Notes: generated from the sequence alone by a model not told the origin. A DNA stretch of 64,000 bases from Paenibacillus tepidiphilus (GCF_008635795.1 NZ_VWRQ01000002.1:310001-374000); one strand, 5' to 3'; positions 18,610-27,939 are shown, counted from the stretch's first letter. Program-made: numbers and translations.

Positions 18610-20312
18610 GGACGCCGCCTCCTGTCATCGTCGATATACCGGCGCACAAACTCCTCCGGCTCAGTAAAGCCTGCCCGCCGCGCCAGGGAATAGAGCGAGG
18701 TTTCCCGCAGGTTGGCGCTGTCCGCAATCTGCTTGTCCGCAAGCACGTGCTCAGGTCTGCCGTCGGCCAGCTTCCTTCCCCCGGACAGCACCACCGTCCG
18801 CTGCGCATATTCCAGCATCAGATGCATGTCATGCGTGATGATGATGACCGTAATCCTGCGCTGCTGCAGCTCCAGCAGGAATTCCATCATCTCATGATAA
18901 GAGCCGTAATCCTGTCCGGCTGTCGGTTCGTCGAGAATGAGAATCTCCGGCTCAAGCACCAGAATCGAAGCGATAGTGACCCGCTTCTTCTGCCCGTAGC
19001 TGAGCGCGGACACCGGCCATTCGCGGAACGGCAGCAGACCGCAAATCTGCAGTGTCTTCCGCACCCGCTCCCGGATCTCCTCCTCCCCGAACCCCCGAAG
19101 CCGCAGCCCCAGAGCAATTTCGTCATGCAGCAGATGCTTCGAGAGCATATGGTTAGGATTCTGCATGACATAGCCGATATGCTGCGCCCGTTCCCTGATC
19201 GAATCCCTGCCGATATCCCGCCCGTTCAGAAGGATACGGCCGGAGTCCGGCTTGTACAGGCCGCAGATGAGCCGGGACAGCGTCGATTTGCCGGCCCCGT
19301 TGCGGCCGGCGATGCAGAGCATTTCTCCCCTGCCCGCAGTGAAGGACACTTGCTGCAGCACCGGTCCTTCCTTGCCGTAACCGAAAGTGATCTCCTGCAG
19401 CTCCAGCAGCGGCGGATAGGCTGGACAACTCCGGCTGCCCGCCCGGCTGGCCTGCCACTCCCGCAGCCCGGTGAGCTGCTTCTCCCCAAGTTGCAGCTTA
19501 TCCGGATGCTGCGGCTGCATCTCCTCGGTAATTGTGCAGCCTGCATATTTCAGCGCCGACAGATAAAGCGGTTCACGGAGACCAGCACCTGCCAGTACTT
19601 CCGAGGCTAGCAGCTGCGCAGGAGAAAAGTCCGCCACAATTCTGCCATCCTCCATAACAATGATGCGGTCCACCGGACGGTGGAGTACCTCCTCCAGCCG
19701 GTGCTCCACGAGGATAACCGTCTTGCCGGTCTCCTGTGCGATCCGGTCTATCCATTCAATAACCTGGGCGCCGGACGCCGGATCAAGACTGGCCAGGGGC
19801 TCGTCAAACAGCAAAATATCCGTATTCAGGGCCAGCACTCCGGCCAGCATTGTCTTCTGCTTTTGTCCGCCCGAGAGCTCCTGCGGGGAAGCTCCCAGCA
19901 GCTCCTCGATGCCGACGGCCGCTGCTGCGGCGGTGACCCGCCGGTTCATTTCGGCAAGGGGCACCTCCCGGTTCTCCAGGCCGAAGGCAATGTCCTCGCC
20001 GACGGTCAGCCCGACAAACTGCCCGTCAGGGTCCTGCAGCACCGTTCCGACCATCTCGGAGACGGCGGCAATGGATAGCTCACGCGGATTCCGTCCCTTG
20101 ACGGTCAAGCGCCCGTCTGACGCTCCTTCATGTACAAATGGAATCAGCCCGTTCAGACAATGGGCCAGCGTGCTTTTTCCGGAACCGGATGGACCGGCAA
20201 TCAGTACCTTCTCCCCGGCGGCAATACTGAGCGTAATATCCCGGAGCGTGGGCTCCTGCTGGCTGCGGTATGTAAACGAGAAATGCTCGAACTCAATAAT
20301 ATTTGGGCTCAT
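18606..20312 (-). CDS. ECF transporter ATPase, two fused ABC domains
   Basis: A 568-aa protein with two complete ABC ATPase domains, as in YkoD. Domain 1: Walker A GPSGSGKST, signature LSGGQKQK, Walker B 'ILLFDEPLASLD'. Domain 2 (from about 280): Walker A GRNGAGKST, a variant signature LSYGQKKR, Walker B 'ILILDEPTAGQD'. Both look active. The fusion takes the place of the EcfA1/EcfA2 pair. It lies between the S-component gene (88 nt upstream, with a hairpin between) and ecfT (overlap), making a dedicated group-I type transporter. Confidence 0.95.
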   Translation of the reverse strand: MSPNIIEFEHFSFTYRSQQEPTLRDITLSIAAGEKVLIAGPSGSGKSTLAHCLNGLIPFVHEGASDGRLTVKGRNPRELSIAAVSEMVGTVLQDPDGQFVGLTVGEDIAFGLENREVPLAEMNRRVTAAAAAVGIEELLGASPQELSGGQKQKTMLAGVLALNTDILLFDEPLASLDPASGAQVIEWIDRIAQETGKTVILVEHRLEEVLHRPVDRIIVMEDGRIVADFSPAQLLASEVLAGAGLREPLYLSALKYAGCTITEEMQPQHPDKLQLGEKQLTGLREWQASRAGSRSCPAYPPLLELQEITFGYGKEGPVLQQVSFTAGRGEMLCIAGRNGAGKSTLSRLICGLYKPDSGRILLNGRDIGRDSIRERAQHIGYVMQNPNHMLSKHLLHDEIALGLRLRGFGEEEIRERVRKTLQICGLLPFREWPVSALSYGQKKRVTIASILVLEPEILILDEPTAGQDYGSYHEMMEFLLELQQRRITVIIITHDMHLMLEYAQRTVVLSGGRKLADGRPEHVLADKQIADSANLRETSLYSLARRAGFTEPEEFVRRYIDDDRRRRP

Positions 20313-20354
20313 GCCTGCACATCCCCTTCCTCGATTTCCAGAACAGCTTCAATG

Positions 20355-20382
20355 AAAAAGACCGGTGAAATTCACCGGTCTT
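20355..20382 (-). terminator. Intercistronic terminator or attenuator
   Basis: AAGACCGGTGAA / TTCACCGGTCTT (20358-20382) forms a perfect stem followed by TTTTTC on the minus strand. It stands between the S-component stop (20400) and the ATPase start (20312), so it should lower expression of the A and T genes relative to S. Confidence 0.7.
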
Positions 20383-20399
20383 GCTGCTGGCTTCTACCG

Positions 20400-20960
20400 C
20401 TAATTCAGCTTGCGCAGGCTCCCCTGCTTTGTACGGGTCTTCGCAAAGGCCGCGGCCAGCAACGTTCCGATCACACCCACAGTCACCATATTCGCCGCTC
20501 CGGCAACGAGTCCTTGTGTAAATACTTTGTCCGCCGGCTCCGCATAGATCAGAATATCGAGCACCGGGGCCACGGCGAACCAGGCGATGGCGTTGGCGGC
20601 CACCTGGGCCACATTGAAGGTAATGATCTCTTTGCGCCCGAAGTTACCATCCGCAATGGAAATCCGCGAAGCCGCCAGACCGATGATAAGCCCGACCAGA
20701 CCGGAGGAGATCACCCAACTGAACCAAGGTGAACCGTAAAAGAAAGCGTCCTTAAGCGTATGGCCGATCAGTCCGATCAAGAGCCCCGCAACCGGCCCGT
20801 ACAGCAACGAGAACAAAGCGAGCAGCGCATACGTCGTTTCAATGCTGGTGTTGGGAATCCCGGAAGGAATCGAACCGAATCTTCCCAAAATCACAAACAA
20901 CGCCGACCCGATACCAATCGCTACAATCGTTATGATCGACAATCCGTTCCGCCTTGCCAT
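20400..20960 (-). CDS. ECF transporter S component, UPF0397 family
   Basis: A 186-aa membrane protein with about five to six hydrophobic helices. The family signature is clear: '[22 protein letters not shown]', '[20 protein letters not shown]', '[18 protein letters not shown]'. S components bind the vitamin or other small molecule; the substrate of UPF0397 is not established and I see no known riboswitch in the leader to hint at it. I start at the ATG at 20960 (9 nt after GGGAG); the ATG 9 nt earlier touches that site. It heads the S-A-T unit. Confidence 0.88.
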   Translation of the reverse strand: MARRNGLSIITIVAIGIGSALFVILGRFGSIPSGIPNTSIETTYALLALFSLLYGPVAGLLIGLIGHTLKDAFFYGSPWFSWVISSGLVGLIIGLAASRISIADGNFGRKEIITFNVAQVAANAIAWFAVAPVLDILIYAEPADKVFTQGLVAGAANMVTVGVIGTLLAAAFAKTRTKQGSLRKLN

Positions 20961-21040
20961 CAGCCTCATCTCCCTAATATGGTATGGTTTGAACCTATGT
21001 AACCACGCTCTGGATGATTGCCCGGATGTATTTTTCGGCT

Positions 21041-21046
21041 ATTATA
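21041..21046 (-). promoter_or_regulatory. Candidate -10 of the ECF transporter unit
   Basis: Perfect TATAAT on the minus strand (21046-21041), preceded by TG, about 80 nt before the S-component start. No convincing -35. The leader contains only a weak TGGTT/AACCA pairing. Confidence 0.4.
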
Positions 21047-21144
21047 CATCGAATTACTCGGGATTGCTACAGTTATTATTCCATATATGTAATCCCACTG
21101 CCATTCTTCTTGTTGTAACTACGTTATGCCGGGTACCGTTATAC

Positions 21145-21184
21145 AAAAAAACCGCAAAACGCTGCTCCGTGCAGCATTTTGCGG
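21145..21184 (-). terminator. Rho-independent terminator of the Ig-like protein gene
   Basis: CCGCAAAA-GCTGC pairs with GCAGC-TTTTGCGG (21152-21184), followed by seven U residues on the minus strand (21151-21145). 61 nt past the stop codon. Confidence 0.9.
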
Positions 21185-21245
21185 ATATTCAGATCTGCCT
21201 GCTTATTCGAATGCCTTGATTAACAGGCACCGGCAGGCGCTGATT

Positions 21246-23489
21246 CTATTTCACTGAAACGGATACCGTTACCGTCTTGTTGCCCAGCTTGCCCTTAATG
21301 GAGGCCGAGCCCTTGGAGACGGCGGTAATGGTGCCCGAAGCATTTACCGTGGCCACCGAAGGCTTGGAGCTGGTCCAGACGACGGCGCCGGTTACATTGG
21401 CGGTCTTGCCTGTATCGTACAGCGCAGTAACAGCCACCGTCTTGACTCCGCCAGGAGCGAGGGCCAGCTTGTTCTCGTTCACCGTCAGTTTGGTCAGCTT
21501 AGGTACAATATTGACCTTAACGGTAGCGCTGATGCCCTGATACGAGCCGGTCAGTGTAACGGAACCCTCGGCTACCGCTTTGACGGACGTACCTTTTACT
21601 GTTGCGATCTCCGGATTGGAGGACACCCAGTTCATCGAGCTGGAGAAATTCGCTGTCTTGCCGTTGGAGTAGGTTCCGGTCACTTTGATCGTTTTGGAGC
21701 CCTTGATATTCAATTCCAGCGTGGCCGGTTCAACCACCAGCTTCACAACCTTCTGCTCAACGGTCACAGGAATGCTGATCGTCTTGTTGGCATAGGTGCC
21801 CTTCAGGCTGGAGGAGCCTTTGATAAGCCCCTTGACGGTCTTGCCGCTTGCGGTTTGTTTAATTACCGCATTGCTGTTGCTGAGCTCCCAGGTGATGGTA
21901 TCCGAGACATCCAGCTCATCGCCGTTCTCCAGTACAGCCGTAACCTGCGGCAGCGGTCTCTCTTCCCCGATAACAAGGCCGAAAGCGTCGTCCGGCCCGA
22001 TCAGTACCAGCACTTTGTTCTGGACGGTTACTTTCACCTGCACGCTTGCCGAGCGGATGGAGGACGGCGAAGCGGAGACATTGCCTTCCTTAATCTTTCC
22101 CGTAAGCGTGACGGTTCCGGCTTCGCCGGCCACAAGCTTGTCGTCCTTAACAGTCACAATATCCTCATCCGCCGAGCTCCACTCCATCTCTGAGGATATA
22201 TCCTGCTTCGAACCGTCCAGCTTCGTGCCGGTCACCTTCGGCAGGCTTGCGGAATCTGCGGTGTAAAGCTCAAGCTCGTTCTTGTCGGCTGTCAGTTCAG
22301 TCATCGTTGGATACACTGTAACTTTAAACGATTTGCTGACACCCAGATTCTCGGCTTTGATCACTGCACTGCCGACGGCCTTGGCGGCAACGGTTGCCGA
22401 AGCCTCCGCAGCGGTGCCGGAAGTATTCTTGGTTACTGTTACATTCAGCGCATTATCGGAGGTCCATACCGCACTGGCCGATTCATTAACCGTAGAGTTA
22501 ACAGCGTTGCGCATCTCCGCCTTCACTTCCAGGCTCTCGCCCAGGAACAGGCTTTGATCGCCGGAAGGATCAAGCAGCAGCGCTTCATACGGGGCGCGCA
22601 CATAGACATCCACTGATTTGGATACGCCGAGGTAGCTGGCGGTAACGACGGCTTTGCCTGCGGCTGATACTGTAATCTTGCCGTCTTCCACCTTGGCTAC
22701 ATTCTCGCTGGAGCTGGTCCACTCTGCCTTGTCAGCGATGTTCTCTTCTGTGCTGTCCGCAGTGGCCTTAGTCACTGCCGTCAGCTGCACAGGGTCATCG
22801 CCGACCAGCATTTCCAGCTCCTTGACTTCTTTGCCGGACTGCTTCAGCACCAGTGCCGAATACGGGAGCTGCACCACGGCCTTGAAAGTAGCCGTCAATC
22901 CCTTGTACTTGGCCGTAATGGTTGCCGTGCCTTCGCCGACCAGCGTAATCTGGCCTTTGGAGATCGTCAGCACGCCGGTGCTGGAGCTGCTCCATTCGGC
23001 ATCTTCCGTTACGTCCTTCTTGGCTGTGGCGGATTCTCCGCCCACCGCCGTGGCTTTGACGAGCAGCGTCTCCTCGTCGTCGCCCAGCTTATAATTCCCT
23101 TCGGAGCTGCGCTCCAGGGTCAATTCCTTGAACGGGTGGGTGACAGACACTTCCAGTGTAGCCACCGCATCTTTGTAGGTAGCGGTAATTAAGGCTGTCC
23201 CGGTATCAATCGGCGTAATCAGGCCGTTGATTACCTTGACGACATCGGTTTTGGAGGAGGTCCATACGGCTGCTGCCGTGACATCCTTTTTGGAGGACGA
23301 GCCTTCCAGGTTCGCATATACCTTAAGCTGCTTCGGTGTCTGGCCGACGGTCATCTCCACTTTGGCCGAGCTTTCGAACTCAATGGAGTTGATGTCGCCA
23401 GTAGCGGCAAAGACGTTTACCGGAAATGCTGCGGCGATGAGCAATATCATGATGAGGAGCATTTTCGTCGTTTTCCTGTACACAGTCAT
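21246..23489 (-). CDS. Secreted protein with eight Ig-like (BIG_2) repeats
   Basis: A 747-aa protein with a signal peptide (MTVYRKTTKM, then a hydrophobic run, cleavage near NVFA-AT) followed by eight bacterial Ig-like group 2 repeats of about 85-90 residues. Each repeat shows a tryptophan strand such as 'AVWTSSKTDVVKV', 'AEWSSSSTGVLTI', 'MNWVSSNPEIATV' or 'VVWTSSKPSVATV', then 'GTA-I-A-Y'. There is no SLH, LPXTG or catalytic domain, so it is probably a loosely held surface or matrix protein. The ATG at 23489 has AAGGAG 7-8 nt upstream. It is monocistronic, with its own terminator. Confidence 0.85.
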   Translation of the reverse strand: MTVYRKTTKMLLIMILLIAAAFPVNVFAATGDINSIEFESSAKVEMTVGQTPKQLKVYANLEGSSSKKDVTAAAVWTSSKTDVVKVINGLITPIDTGTALITATYKDAVATLEVSVTHPFKELTLERSSEGNYKLGDDEETLLVKATAVGGESATAKKDVTEDAEWSSSSTGVLTISKGQITLVGEGTATITAKYKGLTATFKAVVQLPYSALVLKQSGKEVKELEMLVGDDPVQLTAVTKATADSTEENIADKAEWTSSSENVAKVEDGKITVSAAGKAVVTASYLGVSKSVDVYVRAPYEALLLDPSGDQSLFLGESLEVKAEMRNAVNSTVNESASAVWTSDNALNVTVTKNTSGTAAEASATVAAKAVGSAVIKAENLGVSKSFKVTVYPTMTELTADKNELELYTADSASLPKVTGTKLDGSKQDISSEMEWSSADEDIVTVKDDKLVAGEAGTVTLTGKIKEGNVSASPSSIRSASVQVKVTVQNKVLVLIGPDDAFGLVIGEERPLPQVTAVLENGDELDVSDTITWELSNSNAVIKQTASGKTVKGLIKGSSSLKGTYANKTISIPVTVEQKVVKLVVEPATLELNIKGSKTIKVTGTYSNGKTANFSSSMNWVSSNPEIATVKGTSVKAVAEGSVTLTGSYQGISATVKVNIVPKLTKLTVNENKLALAPGGVKTVAVTALYDTGKTANVTGAVVWTSSKPSVATVNASGTITAVSKGSASIKGKLGNKTVTVSVSVK

Positions 23490-23643
23490 CTGTTCTCTCC
23501 TTAGGCAGTAAGAATAATATTTGTGGCCGACATTGCCACACTCTTCCACTATATCGACAATCGGGCCCGTTTTTTTTACCTTTTATCAGCAGATTGTCAG
23601 CGGACAGACGAATTCAGGACTTTATAACTATACACTCGTCTAT

Positions 23644-23684
23644 AAAAAAACGGCAGGCACCTTGCAAACAAGTGCCAGCCGTTT
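23644..23684 (-). terminator. Rho-independent terminator of mtaB
   Basis: AAACGGC-x-GGCAC...GTGCC-x-GCCGTTT type stem (23648-23684) with seven U on the minus strand (23650-23644), about 88 nt past the mtaB stop. Confidence 0.85.
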
Positions 23685-23771
23685 CTTATAGGTTAATAGA
23701 AGGAGGCAAAGTCGCCCCTTCGAAGAATCCTGTCTTTCGTTATCTGCTGCTGGCGATGCTTCCGCCAACAG

Positions 23772-25115
23772 TTAACGCACTGCAGAGTGCAGGGTGCCAC
23801 CGCCGACGCGGATCAGCTCACCCTTGCATTCATTGATGCCCGCCTCCGTAATCTTGACCTGGCAGAGCTCTCCCTGCAGCGAATCATCGCCGTCAAAGAA
23901 GACCTGCAGGTAGTTGTCAGAAAAGCCATGCTGCACCTCGCGTCCGGGTGCATCCTTCGCCGAACGTTCAGCGATAACGGACAGCGTCTGGCCGACGAAC
24001 CGCTGTGCATACGCCAGCTGCATCTCCTCGGAGAGATCGATCAGCTCCTGCACGCGGGCATTTTTAATCTCCTCATCGACCTGATTCGTCATCCGCGCCG
24101 CCGGTGTGCCCGTCCGTTTGGAATACGGGAACACATGCATCTCGGAGTAGTTGACCGCCTTCATGAAGTCATAGCCAGCCCGGAACATTTCGTCGGTCTC
24201 GCCCGGGAAGCCGACGATGACGTCGGTTGTAATTCCCACATCCGGCATGGCCTGGCGGATCATTTGCATCTTGGTGAAGTACTCTTCCGTCGTGTATTTC
24301 CGGCGCATCGCTTTCAGCACATCATTATGTCCGGCCTGCAGCGGAATGTGCAGATGGCGGCACATCTTGGAGCTGCTGCCCAGCACCTCCAGCAGCCTCC
24401 CGTCAATCTGACTGGCTTCAATCGAGCTGATGCGCACGCGTTCCAGCCCGTCGACCTTATCCAGCTCCCACAGCAGGTCGGACAACCGGTAGTTGTCCAG
24501 ATCATCGCCATAGCCGCCGGTGTGGATACCGGTAAGCACAAACTCCTTATAACCGGCTTCCACCATTTGGTGCGCCTGCTTGACAATCGACTGCGGATCA
24601 CGGCTGCGCGACAGCCCACGCGACCATGGAATAATGCAGAACGTGCAGAAGTTGTTGCAGCCGTCCTGAATCTTCAGGAACGCCCGCGTCCGGTCCGCAA
24701 ATCCCGGTACGTCCAGCTCCTCGAACTCGCGCGTCTTCATGATATTACGCACGGCATTGACCGGCTGGCGCGACTGCTGAATCTGGTTCACATGAGTCAT
24801 AATCTGGTCGCGGTCCTGGTTGCCGATAACCAGGTCAACGCCGGGAATGTCCAGAATTTCACCCGGCGAGGTTTGGGCGTAGCAGCCCGTCACGGCGACA
24901 ATCGCCTCCGGATTGCGGCGCACGGCACGGCGGATCATCTGCCGGCTCTTCTTGTCGCCGGTGTTGGTGACCGTGCAGGTGTTGATCAGATACACATCGG
25001 CAGGCCCTTCGAAGTCAACCTGCTCGTAACCTTCATTTTTGAAAAGCTGCCAGATGGCTTCAGTGTCGTAGAAATTGACCTTACAACCTAAAGTATAAAA
25101 TGCTACGGATGGCAT
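23772..25115 (-). CDS. mtaB: tRNA (N6-threonylcarbamoyladenosine(37)-C2)-methylthiotransferase
   Basis: A 447-aa radical-SAM methylthiotransferase that turns t6A37 into ms2t6A37 in tRNAs reading ANN codons. It has the N-terminal MTTase domain with three cysteines ('TLGCKVNFYDTE', 'INTCTVTN', 'VTGCYAQ'), the radical-SAM motif CNNFCTFC and a C-terminal TRAM domain. The 'KVN' signature separates MtaB from MiaB. It starts 3 nt after the rsmE stop and is the Bacillus yqeV equivalent in the prmA-rsmE-mtaB run. Confidence 0.95.
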   Translation of the reverse strand: MPSVAFYTLGCKVNFYDTEAIWQLFKNEGYEQVDFEGPADVYLINTCTVTNTGDKKSRQMIRRAVRRNPEAIVAVTGCYAQTSPGEILDIPGVDLVIGNQDRDQIMTHVNQIQQSRQPVNAVRNIMKTREFEELDVPGFADRTRAFLKIQDGCNNFCTFCIIPWSRGLSRSRDPQSIVKQAHQMVEAGYKEFVLTGIHTGGYGDDLDNYRLSDLLWELDKVDGLERVRISSIEASQIDGRLLEVLGSSSKMCRHLHIPLQAGHNDVLKAMRRKYTTEEYFTKMQMIRQAMPDVGITTDVIVGFPGETDEMFRAGYDFMKAVNYSEMHVFPYSKRTGTPAARMTNQVDEEIKNARVQELIDLSEEMQLAYAQRFVGQTLSVIAERSAKDAPGREVQHGFSDNYLQVFFDGDDSLQGELCQVKITEAGINECKGELIRVGGGTLHSAVR

Positions 25116-25118
25116 TGT

Positions 25119-25883
25119 TCAAGCTTCCCCCATTTCTCCGGATTCATAAAGGATACAGGCTGCGGCCACCATGCCCGCCGTCTCGCAGCGCAGGATACGC
25201 TTGCCCAGCCCTACGGATACCGCACCGGCGGCTTCAGCCGCTGCGCACTCGGCCTCGCTGAAGCCGCCTTCAGGACCGACGACTACCAGCACCTTCCCTG
25301 GTGCTTCAGACTTAAGCCCAGCCAGCCACGGGGCAACCGCCGAGCGCAGCTGCAGCCCTTCCTCTTTCTCATAGCAGAAATATACAGCATCATATTCGCC
25401 GAAGCCCGCCAGCAGCTGCTTCCAGCTGACCGGAGCATGAACCTCGGGAACAATGTTGCGGTGAGCCTGCTCCGCCGCCTCCTTGCATATTTTGCGCCAG
25501 CGCTCCAGCCGTTTGCCCTCCTTGCGCTCGTCGTATTGCACGATGGTACGCTCCGAGAGGAACGGGGCAAAGGCTACGGCGCCGATCTCGGTGCATTTCT
25601 GAATCACCGTTTCCAGCTTGTCCCCTTTGGGCAGACTCTGGGCCACGGTTATCTTCAGCCGCGGTTCACGGCTCATGGCCAGCGGCTCCAGTATATGAAC
25701 GGTAACCTCGCCGATTTCAATGGCGGATATTTCCGCCAGGGCTTCGCGCTGCACGCCGTCGCTGACAATCAGCTTGTCGCCGGCCTTGCCGCGCATGACT
25801 TTGGCAATATGGCGGGCATCCTCGCCGCAAATCACTGCAGTATCTGCGCCGAACTGCTCCGGGTTTACGAAATAACGCTGCAT
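25119..25883 (-). CDS. rsmE: 16S rRNA (uracil(1498)-N3)-methyltransferase
   Basis: A 254-aa SPOUT-class methyltransferase. The knot motifs 'VVVGPEGGFSEAE' and 'LGKRILRCETA' are intact, and the N-terminal PUA-like part starts with the usual MQRYF. I use the ATG at 25883, which has GAGG 6 nt upstream; an ATG 21 nt earlier has no ribosome binding site. It methylates U1498 of 16S rRNA in helix 44. Coupled closely to mtaB. Confidence 0.95.
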   Translation of the reverse strand: MQRYFVNPEQFGADTAVICGEDARHIAKVMRGKAGDKLIVSDGVQREALAEISAIEIGEVTVHILEPLAMSREPRLKITVAQSLPKGDKLETVIQKCTEIGAVAFAPFLSERTIVQYDERKEGKRLERWRKICKEAAEQAHRNIVPEVHAPVSWKQLLAGFGEYDAVYFCYEKEEGLQLRSAVAPWLAGLKSEAPGKVLVVVGPEGGFSEAECAAAEAAGAVSVGLGKRILRCETAGMVAAACILYESGEMGEA

Positions 25884-25916
25884 AGTCATCCTCATCCTGT
25901 TCATTATTCAGCATAA

Positions 25917-25960
25917 AAGCGGCGGCATTCCTGCATTCTCCAGGACGACGGCCGCCGCTT
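25917..25960 (-). terminator. Hairpin between M50 protease gene and rsmE
   Basis: AAGCGGCGGC / GCCGCCGCTT (10 bp) followed by TTTTAT on the minus strand. The short U-tract suggests a weak terminator or processing site inside the prmA-to-mtaB unit. Confidence 0.5.
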
Positions 25961-26039
25961 CTGACACATAAATCACCCTAAAAAACAACACAGTCCATCA
26001 TACAATGTTTACAGCGGGCTGACCACCCCAAAGGAAGCT

Positions 26040-26726
26040 TTAAACCCCGCCGAACAATTTAAAGAACAATTGCAGGAAATCCAGTGACATGCTGCTGGCA
26101 AAGGCACTCAGCGGAGTAATGGTGTATGCCCGCAGGCCCGGGATAAATATAATCAGCAGGAACAGCAGGGAAAGCCAGGTTTCGTACTGCTGCAATCTTC
26201 CGCGCAGCGGGCGCGGAGCCAGGTCTTCGATAATCCGGTAGCCGTCGAGCGGCGGAAGCGGGATCAGGTTGAAGACAAACAGGAAGAAGTTCAGTTGAAT
26301 AAAATGTCCAAAGAACCAATACAGCGCCTGCAGCAGCTTGTCGTTAGATACGGCATCGAATACGCCTGTCGCCGCAAACGCAGCATAGACCAGCGTTCCG
26401 AGGATACCCAGGAGCAAATTGCTGAGCGGTCCCGCAGCAGAGACAATAACGCCCATCAGACGCGGACGGCTGAAGTTCTCGCGGTTCACGGGAACCGGCC
26501 GGGCCCAGCCGAAGCCGGCAATCAGGAGCAGAATAATGCCGAAGAAATCGAAATGCACCGTAGGATTCAGTGTCATCCGTCCCAGCAGCCGTGCCGTTGG
26601 ATCACCGAATTTGTTGGCGAAATAGGCATGGCTGAACTCATGCACGGTAAAAGCAATCACCAGTGTAATGAGCAGGAACGGCAGCTGCTCCAGCGGAACG
26701 ATTAAAATACTTTCCAGAAAATCCAT
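26040..26726 (-). CDS. Site-2 protease family (M50) membrane metalloprotease
   Basis: A 228-aa rhomboid-like-length S2P family protein with about five transmembrane segments. The zinc motif HEFSH is in the first helix ('FTVHEFSHAYFA') and the third ligand motif 'NLIPLPPLDGYRI' in a later helix, so it looks active. It has no PDZ or CBS domain; substrates of this short YwhC-like branch are unknown. ATG at 26726 with AGAGGT 4-6 nt upstream. It begins 2 nt inside the spacing after prmA and is probably co-transcribed. Confidence 0.9.
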   Translation of the reverse strand: MDFLESILIVPLEQLPFLLITLVIAFTVHEFSHAYFANKFGDPTARLLGRMTLNPTVHFDFFGIILLLIAGFGWARPVPVNRENFSRPRLMGVIVSAAGPLSNLLLGILGTLVYAAFAATGVFDAVSNDKLLQALYWFFGHFIQLNFFLFVFNLIPLPPLDGYRIIEDLAPRPLRGRLQQYETWLSLLFLLIIFIPGLRAYTITPLSAFASSMSLDFLQLFFKLFGGV

Positions 26727-26728
26727 GT

Positions 26729-27787
26729 CTACCTCTTTCCGGCCGTAAACGCCACCCAATCTTCTTCGCGGGACACTTCCATAATCTCAAAGCCCGAGGC
26801 AATCAATGCATCGCCCACCAGCTTCTCCTTATCTTTATAGATGCCGGAGCTGATATATACGCCTCCGGGCTGCAGCGCCCGGTATACATCCTCTGTAAAC
26901 AGCACCAGAATCTCCGCCAGAATATTGGCCACCACGATTTGCACCGGCAGCTTGACCCCCAGCGTTTCCGGTGCATCCGCAGCCTGCGCCGCTTCGCCTG
27001 CATCCGTGCGGTGCTCACCTCTGGCCGCGGGCCACAGGTTGGCCGCATCCGTATCCGTGGCTCCGCTGCCTCCGAGCAAGGACAGCAGGTCGCTTTCCTT
27101 GACGGTAATCGCCCGGGACAGCCCATTCAGCTCTACATTCTGGCGGGCACTCTCCACAGCGACCGGATCGAGGTCAAGCGCCAGGACAGAGCCTGCTCCC
27201 AGCAGCACCGCGCCTACCGCCAGAATGCCGGAGCCGGTGCCGACGTCGATGACTTCTTCGCCGCCCACGATATGCTTCTCTAATGCGCGCAGACACAATG
27301 CCGTCGTAGGATGGGTTCCCGTTCCGAACGCCATTCCGGGGTCCAGCTCAATGATGCGTTCCTGTGGTGACGAAGGGGTATACTCCTCCCAGGTCGGCTT
27401 GATCGTCAGCCGCTCCGAGACGCGCAGCGGCTTGAAATACTGCTTCCAGGCATGGGCCCAGTCATCCTCGTCGACCGTTCTCCAGGAGATCAGCGCTTTG
27501 CCGGGGTCGATGCCGAAGGAGCGCAGCTCCTCTACACGCGGCGCGACCTCGCTGACCACTTCATCCATGGATACCGACTCAGAGTAATAGCCTTTAATTA
27601 CCGCTTCGCCGAGCGGAATATCATTCAGCGGCTCATCATACAGCTCGCCGTAGCGCGTTTCCCGTGTCTTGCTGAGCGAGCCGGACTCCTCAATGGACAC
27701 GCCGCCCGCCCCGGCTTCATACAGCAGATTGGATACCATCTCCTGCGCCTCTTCCGTTGTATGTACCGTTAATTCATGCCATAACAT
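26729..27787 (-). CDS. prmA: Ribosomal protein L11 methyltransferase
   Basis: A 352-aa SAM-dependent methyltransferase that trimethylates L11. Motifs: 'FGTGTHPTTALCL', 'VIDVGTGSGILAVGA', 'LALDLDPVAVESARQN' and 'VVANILAEILV'. It is about 40 residues longer than usual because of a low-complexity insert (Ala/Asp/Glu-rich, around residues 245-285) before the NILAE motif. ATG at 27787 with a perfect AGGAGG 7 nt upstream. The two-copy 62-bp repeat lies directly upstream. Confidence 0.95.
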   Translation of the reverse strand: MLWHELTVHTTEEAQEMVSNLLYEAGAGGVSIEESGSLSKTRETRYGELYDEPLNDIPLGEAVIKGYYSESVSMDEVVSEVAPRVEELRSFGIDPGKALISWRTVDEDDWAHAWKQYFKPLRVSERLTIKPTWEEYTPSSPQERIIELDPGMAFGTGTHPTTALCLRALEKHIVGGEEVIDVGTGSGILAVGAVLLGAGSVLALDLDPVAVESARQNVELNGLSRAITVKESDLLSLLGGSGATDTDAANLWPAARGEHRTDAGEAAQAADAPETLGVKLPVQIVVANILAEILVLFTEDVYRALQPGGVYISSGIYKDKEKLVGDALIASGFEIMEVSREEDWVAFTAGKR

Positions 27788-27803
27788 TATGGGTCCTCCT
27801 AAA

Positions 27804-27939
27804 AGTTTTGTTGCCTGATCCTTCAGCACAGCTTCTTACAAAACTTGCTTCGTAAGCATATGCTTAGTTTTGTTGCCTAATCCTTCAGTGCAGCTTCTCA
27901 CAAAACTTGCATCGGAAGCATACGCTTAGTTTTGTTGCC
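27804..27939. repeat. Tandem repeat, 2 copies of 62 bp plus a 12-bp third start
   Basis: Copy 1 is 27804-27865, copy 2 27866-27927 (55 of 62 identical), and AGTTTTGTTGCC restarts at 27928. Each unit holds AGTTTTGT / ACAAAACT as inverted arms and ends in a palindrome (AAGCATATGCTT in copy 1). It abuts the prmA ribosome binding site, so it may form hairpins in the prmA leader. Confidence 0.9.

Noticed and set aside
20961-21144. Riboswitch (SAM, preQ1, thiamine, riboflavin type) upstream of the ECF S component
   Set aside because: I looked for the conserved cores and found none; the leader is only about 75 nt with weak pairing.
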